Positions 8,541 through 15,446 of a DNA stretch of 17,064 nt are shown piece by piece (position 1 is the first letter of the stretch; each line of letters begins with the position of its first letter). The position numbers were made by a program, and so were the translations under genes. The DNA is from JACNLN01 sp964626495 (lineage in GTDB: Bacteria > Fidelibacterota > Marinisomatia > Marinisomatales > CAZVFT01), in assembly GCA_964626495.1 (NCBI GenBank), contig CAZVFT010000054.1:1-17064 (forward strand), in the 5' to 3' direction. Under the pieces are notes generated by a model. That model was not told the origin of the DNA and ran no database searches. It saw nothing but the letters and a program-made list of their open reading frames with translations.

Positions 8541-10321
8541 TGCAAAGTCAAGATTTCAGAATTGATCCCGTAAAAATATTGGATCATTTTACTTGCTATA
8601 GGGGCGGCAGATTCTCCACCATGTCCACCATTTTCTATCAAGACAGCGATAGAAACGGACTGATTACCTTTATTAGCAAATCCTACAAACCATGCGTGTG
8701 GTTTGCCCTGGGGATTTTCAGCTGTTCCTGTTTTACCGTAGAATTTCACTGATCGATTAAAAATACGTGATGAATATGCAGTTCCATTAGGATCATTTAC
8801 AACCTTGTACATCAGTTTGTAAATTGTAGACCAAGTTGAGCGAGATAGTTTTACTTTCTGTTCCATTCTTTTGGATTCTGAAATTAGTGGTTTCGAAATA
8901 AGCCTTGGCATAACAACCTTTCCCTTTGTAGCCAGACGGGCAGCAAATGTCGCCATCTGAAGTGGAGTTACCAGAACATCTCCCTGACCAATAGCAATAT
9001 TTAATAGATATCCTTTTGTCCAACCCCTTTTACCATATTTCTCATTCATAAATTCTATATCTGGAGCCAACCCAGAATAGTCTTCTGGCAGATCCACACC
9101 CGTTAATTGTCCAAAACCAAATTGAGACGCAATTTTATACCATTGATTAAGTCCCATACGTTGAACTAACTGGTAAAAATAAATATTACACGACTCCGTA
9201 ATAGCCTTATCCATATTTACAATACCATGCCCTTCAGGTTTCCAACACCCAAAAATTCGATCTCCATAAAAATATTCACCTGTACATTTAATAGCCCAAT
9301 TAGAATTCACTAATCTATTCTCAAGTGCCGCTATTGTTGTAATTATTTTCATTGCAGATCCGGGTGGATATAACCCCATTGTAGCTCTATTTAAAAGTGG
9401 TCGAGAAGGATCTGTGAGATATTGTTGCCACTGATGATTGTCTACAAATCCAGCGAAATTGTCCAGTCGATAATCAGGCTTACTCACCATCGTTAAAATT
9501 CCCCCAGTTTTGGAATCTAACATAACGACTGCGCCTATTTGACGATTAAGAAGAGTTTCTGCATAAGCTTGCAAATCAGCATCAATCGTTAGAGTAATAT
9601 TCTTACCGGGTTCTGCAATTACAGGTGGTCGATCCTGAACCAGCCCTACTTCACAACCCATTGCATCTACCTGATAGTATAAGTGTCCTTTCTTCCCCTT
9701 TAAAGTGAGCTCATACTGTTTCTCGATTCCTTGAGCACCAATAAAATCTCCCAGCTGGTACTCTCCTCCATCCATCTTTTTTAGAGTTTCTTTATCTATT
9801 TCACGTAAATACCCGAGAACATGGGATAAGTTCGGACTGGATGGGTCAGGATAAAGTCGAACAGGAAATTCCGAATACATCACCCCGGGCAGTTCATTTT
9901 TGTGTTCCTCGATATAACTCAATCTATCTATGGGAATACCCCTACAAATTCTCGCTGGTAAGAATCGACCGCGTCCATATTTTATCATATTCTTTTCAAT
10001 ATCACGACGAGACAGGTCAAGATATGAGGAAAGTCGACCCAATACTCCATCTTTTTGTGATAATTCAACCGGTATAACTGAAATGGTATATTCCGACCTG
10101 TTTGCTGCAAGTATCTTTCCATTTTTATCAAAAATCAATCCACGTGGAGCATGAGTAGTAACCAGACGGATACGATTATAATCTGCTCGCTTACGATATT
10201 TTTCATGTTGATAAATCTGAAGGTAATAAAATTTTCCTATTAGTAAGGCAAAGAGTACAATAATCACGCCATAAACTATGTTTCGGCGAGAAACGGGTAC
10301 ATAATTTTCACTCCTGAGCAC
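8537..10321 (-). CDS. mrdA: Penicillin-binding protein 2 (elongasome transpeptidase)
   Basis: A 594-aa class B PBP, the monofunctional D,D-transpeptidase that cross-links side-wall peptidoglycan together with RodA. One N-terminal membrane anchor (about residues 14-34) is followed by the dimerisation/pedestal domain (from THAPRGLIFDKNGK, 55-68) and the transpeptidase domain. The active-site motifs are SAMK with nucleophile Ser322 and Lys325, SCN at 377-379, and KTG at 530-532. Length is typical for PBP2. Translation begins at a GTG (complement at 10319-10321) that overlaps the mreD stop as TAGTG, with no clear Shine-Dalgarno, which points to coupling to mreD. It overlaps rodA by 4 nt. The PBP2-RodA adjacency distinguishes it from the division paralogue FtsI. 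Confidence 0.96.
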   Translation of the reverse strand: MLRSENYVPVSRRNIVYGVIIVLFALLIGKFYYLQIYQHEKYRKRADYNRIRLVTTHAPRGLIFDKNGKILAANRSEYTISVIPVELSQKDGVLGRLSSYLDLSRRDIEKNMIKYGRGRFLPARICRGIPIDRLSYIEEHKNELPGVMYSEFPVRLYPDPSSPNLSHVLGYLREIDKETLKKMDGGEYQLGDFIGAQGIEKQYELTLKGKKGHLYYQVDAMGCEVGLVQDRPPVIAEPGKNITLTIDADLQAYAETLLNRQIGAVVMLDSKTGGILTMVSKPDYRLDNFAGFVDNHQWQQYLTDPSRPLLNRATMGLYPPGSAMKIITTIAALENRLVNSNWAIKCTGEYFYGDRIFGCWKPEGHGIVNMDKAITESCNIYFYQLVQRMGLNQWYKIASQFGFGQLTGVDLPEDYSGLAPDIEFMNEKYGKRGWTKGYLLNIAIGQGDVLVTPLQMATFAARLATKGKVVMPRLISKPLISESKRMEQKVKLSRSTWSTIYKLMYKVVNDPNGTAYSSRIFNRSVKFYGKTGTAENPQGKPHAWFVGFANKGNQSVSIAVLIENGGHGGESAAPIASKMIQYFYGINSEILTLQ

Positions 10322-10812
10322 TAGTCAGTTGGGTAAACTTTATGGATGGGATGAATAAGTTGAAAAAGACCAACAAATACCAATGTGTAACAAAGTGCAA
10401 GAAACCAAGTTTGGAAGAAAATAAAAATGGATGATTCATAGACTGTCTGAAATCGAATATATACATAGATGAAAAAATGGGTTGAAATAATCAATAACCA
10501 TAAAAGGTGGAAGACAAAGGGATTTAGTTTTGGATATTTACCACGAAGAAAACCTACTAAAAATCCAGTAATTGATTTAGTCAAGGAGGCAAGACCAAAG
10601 AGAGAACCAACTCCAACCAAATCTTCCATTAAACCAAAACAAAAACCATAAATGACTCCCGCGAAGCTACCCTGACTGAGTGCTACATAGATAATATAAA
10701 TTACTAGAAAGTCAGGTCGAATTTGCTGGATGGTAATATGTTCTGATAAAAAATATTGAAGGAGAAAAACCCCAAAGCCAATTATTACTGTTCGCAAATG
10801 TGTATTTAACAT
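10321..10812 (-). CDS. mreD: Rod-shape determining protein MreD
   Basis: A 163-aa small integral membrane protein with about five hydrophobic segments and few charged residues, typical of MreD in length and character. The segment GVIYGFCFGLMEDLVG (about residues 53-68) matches the conserved MreD region around the GxxxG/DL motif. MreD joins MreC in the inner-membrane elongasome. MreD proteins are poorly conserved, so position supports the call strongly: it lies 2 nt after mreC and overlaps mrdA by one base. The ATG is preceded by AAAAGG five nt upstream, formed by the end of mreC. Confidence 0.9.
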   Translation of the reverse strand: MLNTHLRTVIIGFGVFLLQYFLSEHITIQQIRPDFLVIYIIYVALSQGSFAGVIYGFCFGLMEDLVGVGSLFGLASLTKSITGFLVGFLRGKYPKLNPFVFHLLWLLIISTHFFIYVYIRFQTVYESSIFIFFQTWFLALCYTLVFVGLFQLIHPIHKVYPTD

Positions 10813-10814
10813 CT

Positions 10815-11597
10815 TTACCTTTTCACTACGAAAACATGTTGCAGTGATGAAAAATCTGTGTATGTCTTAGTAATGATAATTTTATGGAGCATCTCACGAC
10901 GATCGATGATCCCAGTTACCTCACCGATAGGGAGATTGGGGGGGAAAATATCACTATATCCCGAGGTTAGAACTCTCTCACCGATCCGAACCTCCACCGG
11001 TTTTGGGATTTCCCATAATTCAAAAGTTTCCCCCACTTTCCATCGTAATATTCCAATAGATCCACTCTCTTCTAATTTTGCACTGATCCTAAAATTGTAA
11101 TCAGGCATGATTTGAACAATGGAAACTTTATTACCCACTGTGACTGTTTTCCCCACAGTGCCGTCAATACTAATCACAGCCATATTTGGCTCAATGCCGT
11201 AATTTTTCCCAACGTCGATACTTATTGAGGTGGGCATTGGAGAAATGCCCATATTGATAACTCTTGCAGAAACCAATTCCATTTGTGTTTCCCGCTTATA
11301 ATCCAACATCGATCGTAGTAGATCATTTTCCTCTTTATAAGTCAATAGTGATGAATTAACAAGTTCCAACTGCATTACTTTCTCATGAAGAATTTCATTG
11401 TCCACCCGAATTTCACTAATCCCCCTTACCCACATAACTGGTGAGTAGATAATGGAGAAAACCGTGTTGGCTTTTCCACGGAGAATCTGGATTCCTGGGG
11501 AAGTATTAGAAAAGATAAAATATAAGGATAGAATTACAGTAAGAAGTAATGCGACGTATTCTCTGCGTTCATATAAAAAACCTAACAGACTACGCAT
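10815..11597 (-). CDS. mreC: Rod-shape determining protein MreC
   Basis: A 260-aa bitopic inner-membrane protein. A transmembrane helix spans about residues 13-30, followed by a coiled coil (about 64-95) and the periplasmic double beta-barrel domain (about 105-258). Conserved stretches include VINMGISP (113-120), the segment beginning SISIDVG, VLTSGYSDIFPPNLPIGEV and the C-terminal hydrophobic strand. MreC scaffolds PBP2 activation on MreB filaments. Length is normal. The ATG at 11595-11597 lacks an obvious Shine-Dalgarno. The 168-bp gap to mreB contains a degenerate heptanucleotide repeat (11683-11724) and no convincing terminator, so co-transcription with mreB remains likely. Confidence 0.95.
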   Translation of the reverse strand: MRSLLGFLYERREYVALLLTVILSLYFIFSNTSPGIQILRGKANTVFSIIYSPVMWVRGISEIRVDNEILHEKVMQLELVNSSLLTYKEENDLLRSMLDYKRETQMELVSARVINMGISPMPTSISIDVGKNYGIEPNMAVISIDGTVGKTVTVGNKVSIVQIMPDYNFRISAKLEESGSIGILRWKVGETFELWEIPKPVEVRIGERVLTSGYSDIFPPNLPIGEVTGIIDRREMLHKIIITKTYTDFSSLQHVFVVKR

Positions 11598-11682
11598 TAA
11601 TAAGATTAATCCGAATTATTTACCCTGTGGAATAAACAATAAAAACCAGTTTGTGCTGAAACCGTAATAAAGTGAAGGTTGG

Positions 11683-11724
11683 TAATGTGTAAAGCGTAAT
11701 GAGTAATGCGTGAAACGCAAGGTG
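11683..11724. repeat. Degenerate 7-bp tandem repeat in the mreB-mreC gap
   Basis: Six consecutive heptamers can be read on the plus strand: TAATGTG, TAAAGCG, TAATGAG, TAATGCG, TGAAACG and CAAGGTG. A perfect short hairpin, TGCGT-GAA-ACGCA (11707-11719), sits inside. On the minus strand the period-7 repeat reads as CATTACTCATTACGC-like sequence. If translated it gives an ITHYALHIT-type string, which I recognise from non-genic heptamer repeats in other bacteria. It is probably intergenic repeat DNA and not a gene. Confidence 0.7.
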
Positions 11725-11765
11725 TTACCGATGATAAGAGATGAGGTACTTTATAATTCTTAAGG

Positions 11766-12794
11766 TTAGATAAGAACATCTTCATACTTCTTGAGGTTTT
11801 CAAGAACCATACCAGTTCCAGTGACTACATCAAGAAGGGGAGATTCAGAAACGTTAACTGGAAGATTCGTCCGCTCACGAATATTTTGATCCAACCCCTT
11901 CAACATAGATCCTCCTCCAGTTAGAATAATTCCACGATCAAGAATATCAACAGCTAATTCAGGAGGGGTTTGTTCTAACGCTCTTTTCACAGCATCTACG
12001 ATATGAGTAACACAATCTTTCATAGACTGACGAATCTCATCTGATGAAATTTCTACTGTTTTAGGGATACCCGAAACAAGATCACGACCTTTCACCTGGA
12101 TAGGGGTCTGTTTCATCCGCATTGCCGAACCCACCGAAATTTTAATCTTCTCTGCGGTAGGTTCACCAATCTCAAGTTTATGTTCAGTGCGGAACCAGTG
12201 AACAATAGCTTCATCCATTTCTCCCCCCGCTTCCCGAATAGTCTCTTTCGTGACGACACCATTTAAAGCAATCACGGCGATCTCAGTAGTACCCCCACCA
12301 ATATCGACGATCATATTCCCAACTGGTTTGTCAATATCAAGTCCGATTCCAATGGCTGCAGCTACAGGCTCCTCAATGAGGAAAATCTCTCGGGCGTTAG
12401 CCCGTTCACCAGAATCTTTTACCGCACGACGCTCCACTTCAGTAACACCACTGGGGACACACAAAACCATCCTCGGTCGAGCGATACGATTGAAATTAAT
12501 CTTCCGTATAAAACCCTGAAGCATACCATCGGTCATTTTGAAGTCAGCAATTACACCATCTTTCAGCGGACGTATCGTCTCAAGATCCCGATGTGTTTTA
12601 CCCACCATATTCTTCGCATCATTACCAGTAGCTATAATGGAACCGTTATTAATATATCTTGCAACAATAGAGGGTTCATTAATAATGATCCCCTTGTCTC
12701 TAAGCCAAACGAGTGTGTTGGCAGTCCCAAGATCAATGGCAAGATCTCCAGATAACCAACCAGTGATACCCAATTTCCTTTTAAATAAAGCCAC
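11766..12794 (-). CDS. mreB: Rod-shape determining actin-like protein MreB
   Basis: A 342-aa bacterial actin that forms membrane-bound filaments and orients side-wall synthesis. The N-terminus (about residues 1-15, with Lys/Arg and Trp13-Leu14) suits a membrane-binding amphipathic helix. ATP-binding motifs: phosphate 1 DLGTANT at 21-27, the Glu141 region EEPVAAAIG, phosphate 2 DIGGGTTE at 164-171, and adenosine motif LTGGGSMLKG at 291-300. Length is normal. The start is a GTG (complement at 12792-12794). An in-frame stop lies directly upstream, so the gene cannot begin earlier, and there is no clear Shine-Dalgarno. A promoter-like pair (12801-12828) would start transcription almost at the GTG, suggesting a leaderless mRNA. 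First gene of the mre/mrd operon. Confidence 0.97.
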   Translation of the reverse strand: MALFKRKLGITGWLSGDLAIDLGTANTLVWLRDKGIIINEPSIVARYINNGSIIATGNDAKNMVGKTHRDLETIRPLKDGVIADFKMTDGMLQGFIRKINFNRIARPRMVLCVPSGVTEVERRAVKDSGERANAREIFLIEEPVAAAIGIGLDIDKPVGNMIVDIGGGTTEIAVIALNGVVTKETIREAGGEMDEAIVHWFRTEHKLEIGEPTAEKIKISVGSAMRMKQTPIQVKGRDLVSGIPKTVEISSDEIRQSMKDCVTHIVDAVKRALEQTPPELAVDILDRGIILTGGGSMLKGLDQNIRERTNLPVNVSESPLLDVVTGTGMVLENLKKYEDVLI

Positions 12795-12800
12795 CTATTT

Positions 12801-12828
12801 AATGTATGATAAAGATTGTGAAAGTCAA
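12801..12828 (-). promoter_or_regulatory. Putative mreB promoter, possibly giving a leaderless mRNA
   Basis: On the minus strand TTGACT (12823-12828) and TACATT (12801-12806) are separated by 16 nt. Only six bases lie between the -10 element and the mreB GTG, so a normal start point would fall at about the first codon base. The lack of a Shine-Dalgarno sequence is consistent with this. A different promoter further upstream cannot be excluded. Confidence 0.45.
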
Positions 12829-12984
12829 CTGTCTATTGATAAACAACATTTGCGAAGGTGAAGTTAACCAATATAGGTCTTGTTGTCAATTTGTTATTCG
12901 CTCTCTTCAATTTTTTCACGTCTGCTTTAAATAAATATTTTGGTAAATTATTTGGACAGCATTGAAATTTATCACATTAATAAG

Positions 12985-13015
12985 TTCACCTCATGTGTGT
13001 TCTGTTGTAAATAAT
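12985..13015 (+). promoter_or_regulatory. Putative promoter of the intergenic structured RNA
   Basis: TTCACC (12985-12990) is followed by TAAATAAT (13008-13015). The spacing is 17 nt to TAAATA, or 19 nt to the better -10 match AATAAT. The expected start point is around 13020-13022, exactly where the closing stem of the RNA candidate begins. The -35 element matches the consensus at only four of six positions. Confidence 0.35.
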
Positions 13016-13020
13016 CTCCA

Positions 13021-13190
13021 GTTGGAAAGTTAGGAGGGTGATTTAAAGATAATTCCTGCGTGACCCCCCAAGAAAACTTGCTCCTCCAATGGAGACCCTC
13101 CGGGTCGTGGGAGTTTCTTCGGAAAAACTTGAGAACCTCAGTTTAGCCCTTTGGTCTTCTCCTATGGCAAGCCTTTGAAACTTTTAACCA
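13021..13190 (+). ncRNA. Candidate structured RNA (~170 nt, 6S-like architecture) in the mreB-pruA intergenic region
   Basis: The ends pair: GTTGGAA plus GTT (13021-13031, one bulged A) with AACTTTTAAC (13179-13188). Inside, AGGAGGG (13032-13038) pairs with TTCTCCT (13157-13163). An apical arm of 14 bp forms between 13051-13066 and 13102-13115 (AATTCC + CGTGACCC with GGGTCGTG + GGAGTT; one 2-nt bulge). Its loop holds two small hairpins (CAAG-AAAA-CTTG at 13069-13080, CTCC-AAT-GGAG at 13084-13094). The 3' side of the central bubble has TGAG-AAC-CTCA (13130-13140). Several pairs are G-U on the plus strand and would be C-A mismatches on the minus strand, which favours the plus strand. A plausible promoter ends just before 13021. 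Closing stem, central bubble and apical arm at this length resemble 6S RNA, but no 6S primary-sequence signature was verified. Alternatives: a pruA leader element or chance folding. Confidence 0.45.
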
Positions 13191-13271
13191 GTATATCCCC
13201 ATCAACAAGACTTTACATTTTATCCCCTATTTCCTTTGTTTATCACAACCTATAAACAATAAATTTACACT

Positions 13272-13290
13272 ACCTTTTTAAAAGGTTTTT
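13272..13290 (+). terminator. Weak AU-rich hairpin plus T-run just before pruA
   Basis: ACCTT (13272-13276) pairs with AAGGT (13282-13286) around TTTAA, followed by a T-run to 13290. It ends 24 nt before the pruA ATG. It could terminate the upstream RNA, attenuate pruA or act as an operator-like palindrome. The stem is short and AT-rich, so a terminator role is uncertain. Confidence 0.3.
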
Positions 13291-13314
13291 AAATAATTGA
13301 AGGGAGAAATTTCT

Positions 13315-14949
13315 ATGCCAAATTCAATTGTGGTTGTTCCCAAACCAATCAATGAACCGATAAAATCTTACGCTCCGAATAGCCCGGAAAGAGTGAGTAT
13401 AAAAGATAAGCTAAAAGAATTACGATCTACCGAAATTGAAATTCCTCTTGTCATTGGGGGTAAGGAGATAAAAACTGGAAATACTACTACATGTGTAATG
13501 CCCCATAATCATCAACACGTTCTGGCTACCTATCATCTGGCCGGTGAAAAGGAAATAACAATGGCAATTGAAGCATCTCAGCAGGCTTGGAAAATATGGT
13601 CAACTATGCCCTGGGAGTCCCGGGTGGCAATCTTTAAAAAAATGGCAACACTGCTTGCAGGTCCATACCGTGACCTTCTAAACGCTGCAACTATGCTCAA
13701 TATAAGTAAAAACGTTTTCCAAGCGGAAATTGATTCTGCCTGTGAACTCATTGACTTTTACAATTTCAATGCATGGTACGCTCAGGAACTTTATAAATAC
13801 CAACCTCTTTACTCTCCGTCTGGCACGTGGAACTGGGTAGAACATCGTCCGTTGGAAGGGTTCATTTTTGCGGTGACACCTTTCAATTTTGTTAGTATCG
13901 CTGGGAATCTCCCGTCAGCTCCAGCATTAATGGGAAATACGGTTCTCTGGAAACCTGCCTCCAGTGCTGTCTATCCAGGCTACTTTCTAATGCAACTTTT
14001 CAAGGAAGCTGGGCTTCCAGACGGCGTCATTAACTTCATTCCCGGTCCCGGCTCAAAAGTTGGTCCCACCGTGATGAAACACAAACTACTTGCAGGAATT
14101 CACTTTACTGGATCTACAGATACGTTCCAAAGTATGTGGAAAACAGTAGGTAACAACATCAGCAATTATAAATCATATCCCCGTATTGTTGGTGAAACAG
14201 GTGGAAAAGACTTCTGTATAGCTCATGAATCGGCTGATGTGGATGCCCTGGTTACTGCAATGATTCGGGGAGCTTTTGAATATCAGGGACAGAAATGCTC
14301 AGCCATGTCAAGAGCTTATATTCCTACTTCCATTTGGGAAAAAGTAAAGGAAAAATATCTTATTGAAGTTAGTTCAATCAAAATGGGTGATGTTGAGGAT
14401 TTCTCAAATTTTATGAACGCTGTCATTGACCGAGCGGCATTTGCTTCTATCGTTTCTTATATCGATTTTGCCAAAGAAAACCAAGAAGCTGAAATAATCA
14501 GTGGAGGTGGATACGACGACTCAGAAGGTTATTTCATCGAACCAACAACAATCCTCACGACCGATCCCCATTTTAAGACAATGGAAGAAGAAATTTTCGG
14601 TCCCGTGCTGACCATCTACCTCTATGATCCGAAAAAATGGAAAGAAACACTTCAATTAGTTGATCAAACATCACCATATGCATTGACCGGATGTGTGTTT
14701 GCTAACGACCGTAAAGCTATCATTGAAGCTACGGATATCCTTACTCATTCTGCAGGCAATTTCTACATCAACGATAAGCCAACTGGTGCAGTAGTGGGAC
14801 AGCAGCCATTTGGTGGCAATCGAGCTTCCGGGACAAACGACAAAGCAGGATCCATATTCAATCTAATCCGTTGGGTCTCTCAGCGAACTGTTAAAGAAAA
14901 CTTCAATCCATCTAAGAATTATCAATATCCGTTTATGGCAGAAGAATAA
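13315..14949 (+). CDS. pruA: L-glutamate gamma-semialdehyde (1-pyrroline-5-carboxylate) dehydrogenase
   Basis: A 544-aa NAD(P)+-dependent aldehyde dehydrogenase that oxidises glutamate semialdehyde to glutamate, the second step of proline degradation. It is close in length and sequence style to the stand-alone (mitochondrial ALDH4A1-like) P5C dehydrogenases. Landmarks: TPFNFVSIAGN with the conserved Asn at 191, LWKP with Lys213, FTGSTDTF near 264-271, the general-base Glu294 in VGETGGKDF, the nucleophile Cys328 in YQGQKCSA, and EEIFGPVL later. The N-terminal PLVIGGKEI fits this subfamily. I start at ATG 13315, which has AAGGGAG eight nt upstream. A TTG at 13297 is in frame, but that extension would contain the Shine-Dalgarno itself. 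No proline dehydrogenase gene lies nearby. No clear terminator follows. Confidence 0.95.
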   Translation: MPNSIVVVPKPINEPIKSYAPNSPERVSIKDKLKELRSTEIEIPLVIGGKEIKTGNTTTCVMPHNHQHVLATYHLAGEKEITMAIEASQQAWKIWSTMPWESRVAIFKKMATLLAGPYRDLLNAATMLNISKNVFQAEIDSACELIDFYNFNAWYAQELYKYQPLYSPSGTWNWVEHRPLEGFIFAVTPFNFVSIAGNLPSAPALMGNTVLWKPASSAVYPGYFLMQLFKEAGLPDGVINFIPGPGSKVGPTVMKHKLLAGIHFTGSTDTFQSMWKTVGNNISNYKSYPRIVGETGGKDFCIAHESADVDALVTAMIRGAFEYQGQKCSAMSRAYIPTSIWEKVKEKYLIEVSSIKMGDVEDFSNFMNAVIDRAAFASIVSYIDFAKENQEAEIISGGGYDDSEGYFIEPTTILTTDPHFKTMEEEIFGPVLTIYLYDPKKWKETLQLVDQTSPYALTGCVFANDRKAIIEATDILTHSAGNFYINDKPTGAVVGQQPFGGNRASGTNDKAGSIFNLIRWVSQRTVKENFNPSKNYQYPFMAEE

Positions 14950-15003
14950 TGGTGTAGTGGTGAGTTATATGTTCGTAAACAATAAGTTATTTGAAATATA
15001 AAG

Positions 15004-15390
15004 ATGAAAAGTAATATGAAGTCGCCTGATGAAATACTGCACATATTTAATACAAAAAAAATAGATAATAGTTGGTCTTTCACTGAGTATAAACCGTCAG
15101 ATACTAGTAAATGGTCTCATGGCTTTCATCGCTACCCTGCAAAATTTATTCCACAATTAGTTGAAAGATTAATAGATGAGTATGTGTCTGATGAAGATGC
15201 CCACATAAATGATCCTTTTTATGGTTGTGGGACTACGATTGTTACTGCGATATCGAGAGGATTTAAAGCAAGCGGAACGGAGATTAATAAAATGGCTTAT
15301 CTAATAAGTAAAGTAAAATCAACAGCAATAGAACCAAGGTATTTAGAAACAAAAATTAAAAACATACATTATTTAACCTTATATATATGA
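15004..15390 (+). CDS. Truncated DNA methyltransferase (N-terminal portion only)
   Basis: A 128-aa product corresponding to the first third of a DNA (amino) methyltransferase. SHGFHRYPAKFIPQ (39-51) is the conserved stretch before motif I. Motif I, the SAM-binding loop, is DPFYGCGTT at 70-78. GTEIN (91-95) corresponds to motif II, and LISKVK (100-105) is the usual following segment. The protein stops shortly after; no motif IV (D/S-PP-Y) is present, nor is one visible in any frame before the next gene at 15447. It cannot methylate DNA by itself. It is most likely a decayed or rearranged gene; a split enzyme is less likely. There is no good Shine-Dalgarno before the ATG. It opens the AT-rich island, 54 nt after pruA. 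Confidence 0.75.
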   Translation: MKSNMKSPDEILHIFNTKKIDNSWSFTEYKPSDTSKWSHGFHRYPAKFIPQLVERLIDEYVSDEDAHINDPFYGCGTTIVTAISRGFKASGTEINKMAYLISKVKSTAIEPRYLETKIKNIHYLTLYI

Positions 15391-15446
15391 AACTGTTATG
15401 ATATTGAAAATTTTCCTAAAAATAATTAGACAGGAGGATATAAAAT

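Noticed and set aside
11606..11803. Minus-strand 65-codon open frame overlapping the end of mreB
   Set aside because: Its sequence is generated by the 7-bp intergenic repeat and the mreB tail in another frame; no start signal and no family resemblance.
12250..12861. Plus-strand open frames of 89 and 107 codons
   Set aside because: They are antisense shadows of mreB; the second only runs past its start into intergenic DNA.
13021..13190. The same intergenic fold read as an mreB leader on the minus strand
   Set aside because: Several key pairs become C-A mismatches on the minus strand, and the mreB promoter candidate lies downstream of the region.
13297..13314. TTG-initiated six-residue extension of PruA
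   Set aside because: The extension contains the Shine-Dalgarno of the ATG at 13315, which is the better start.
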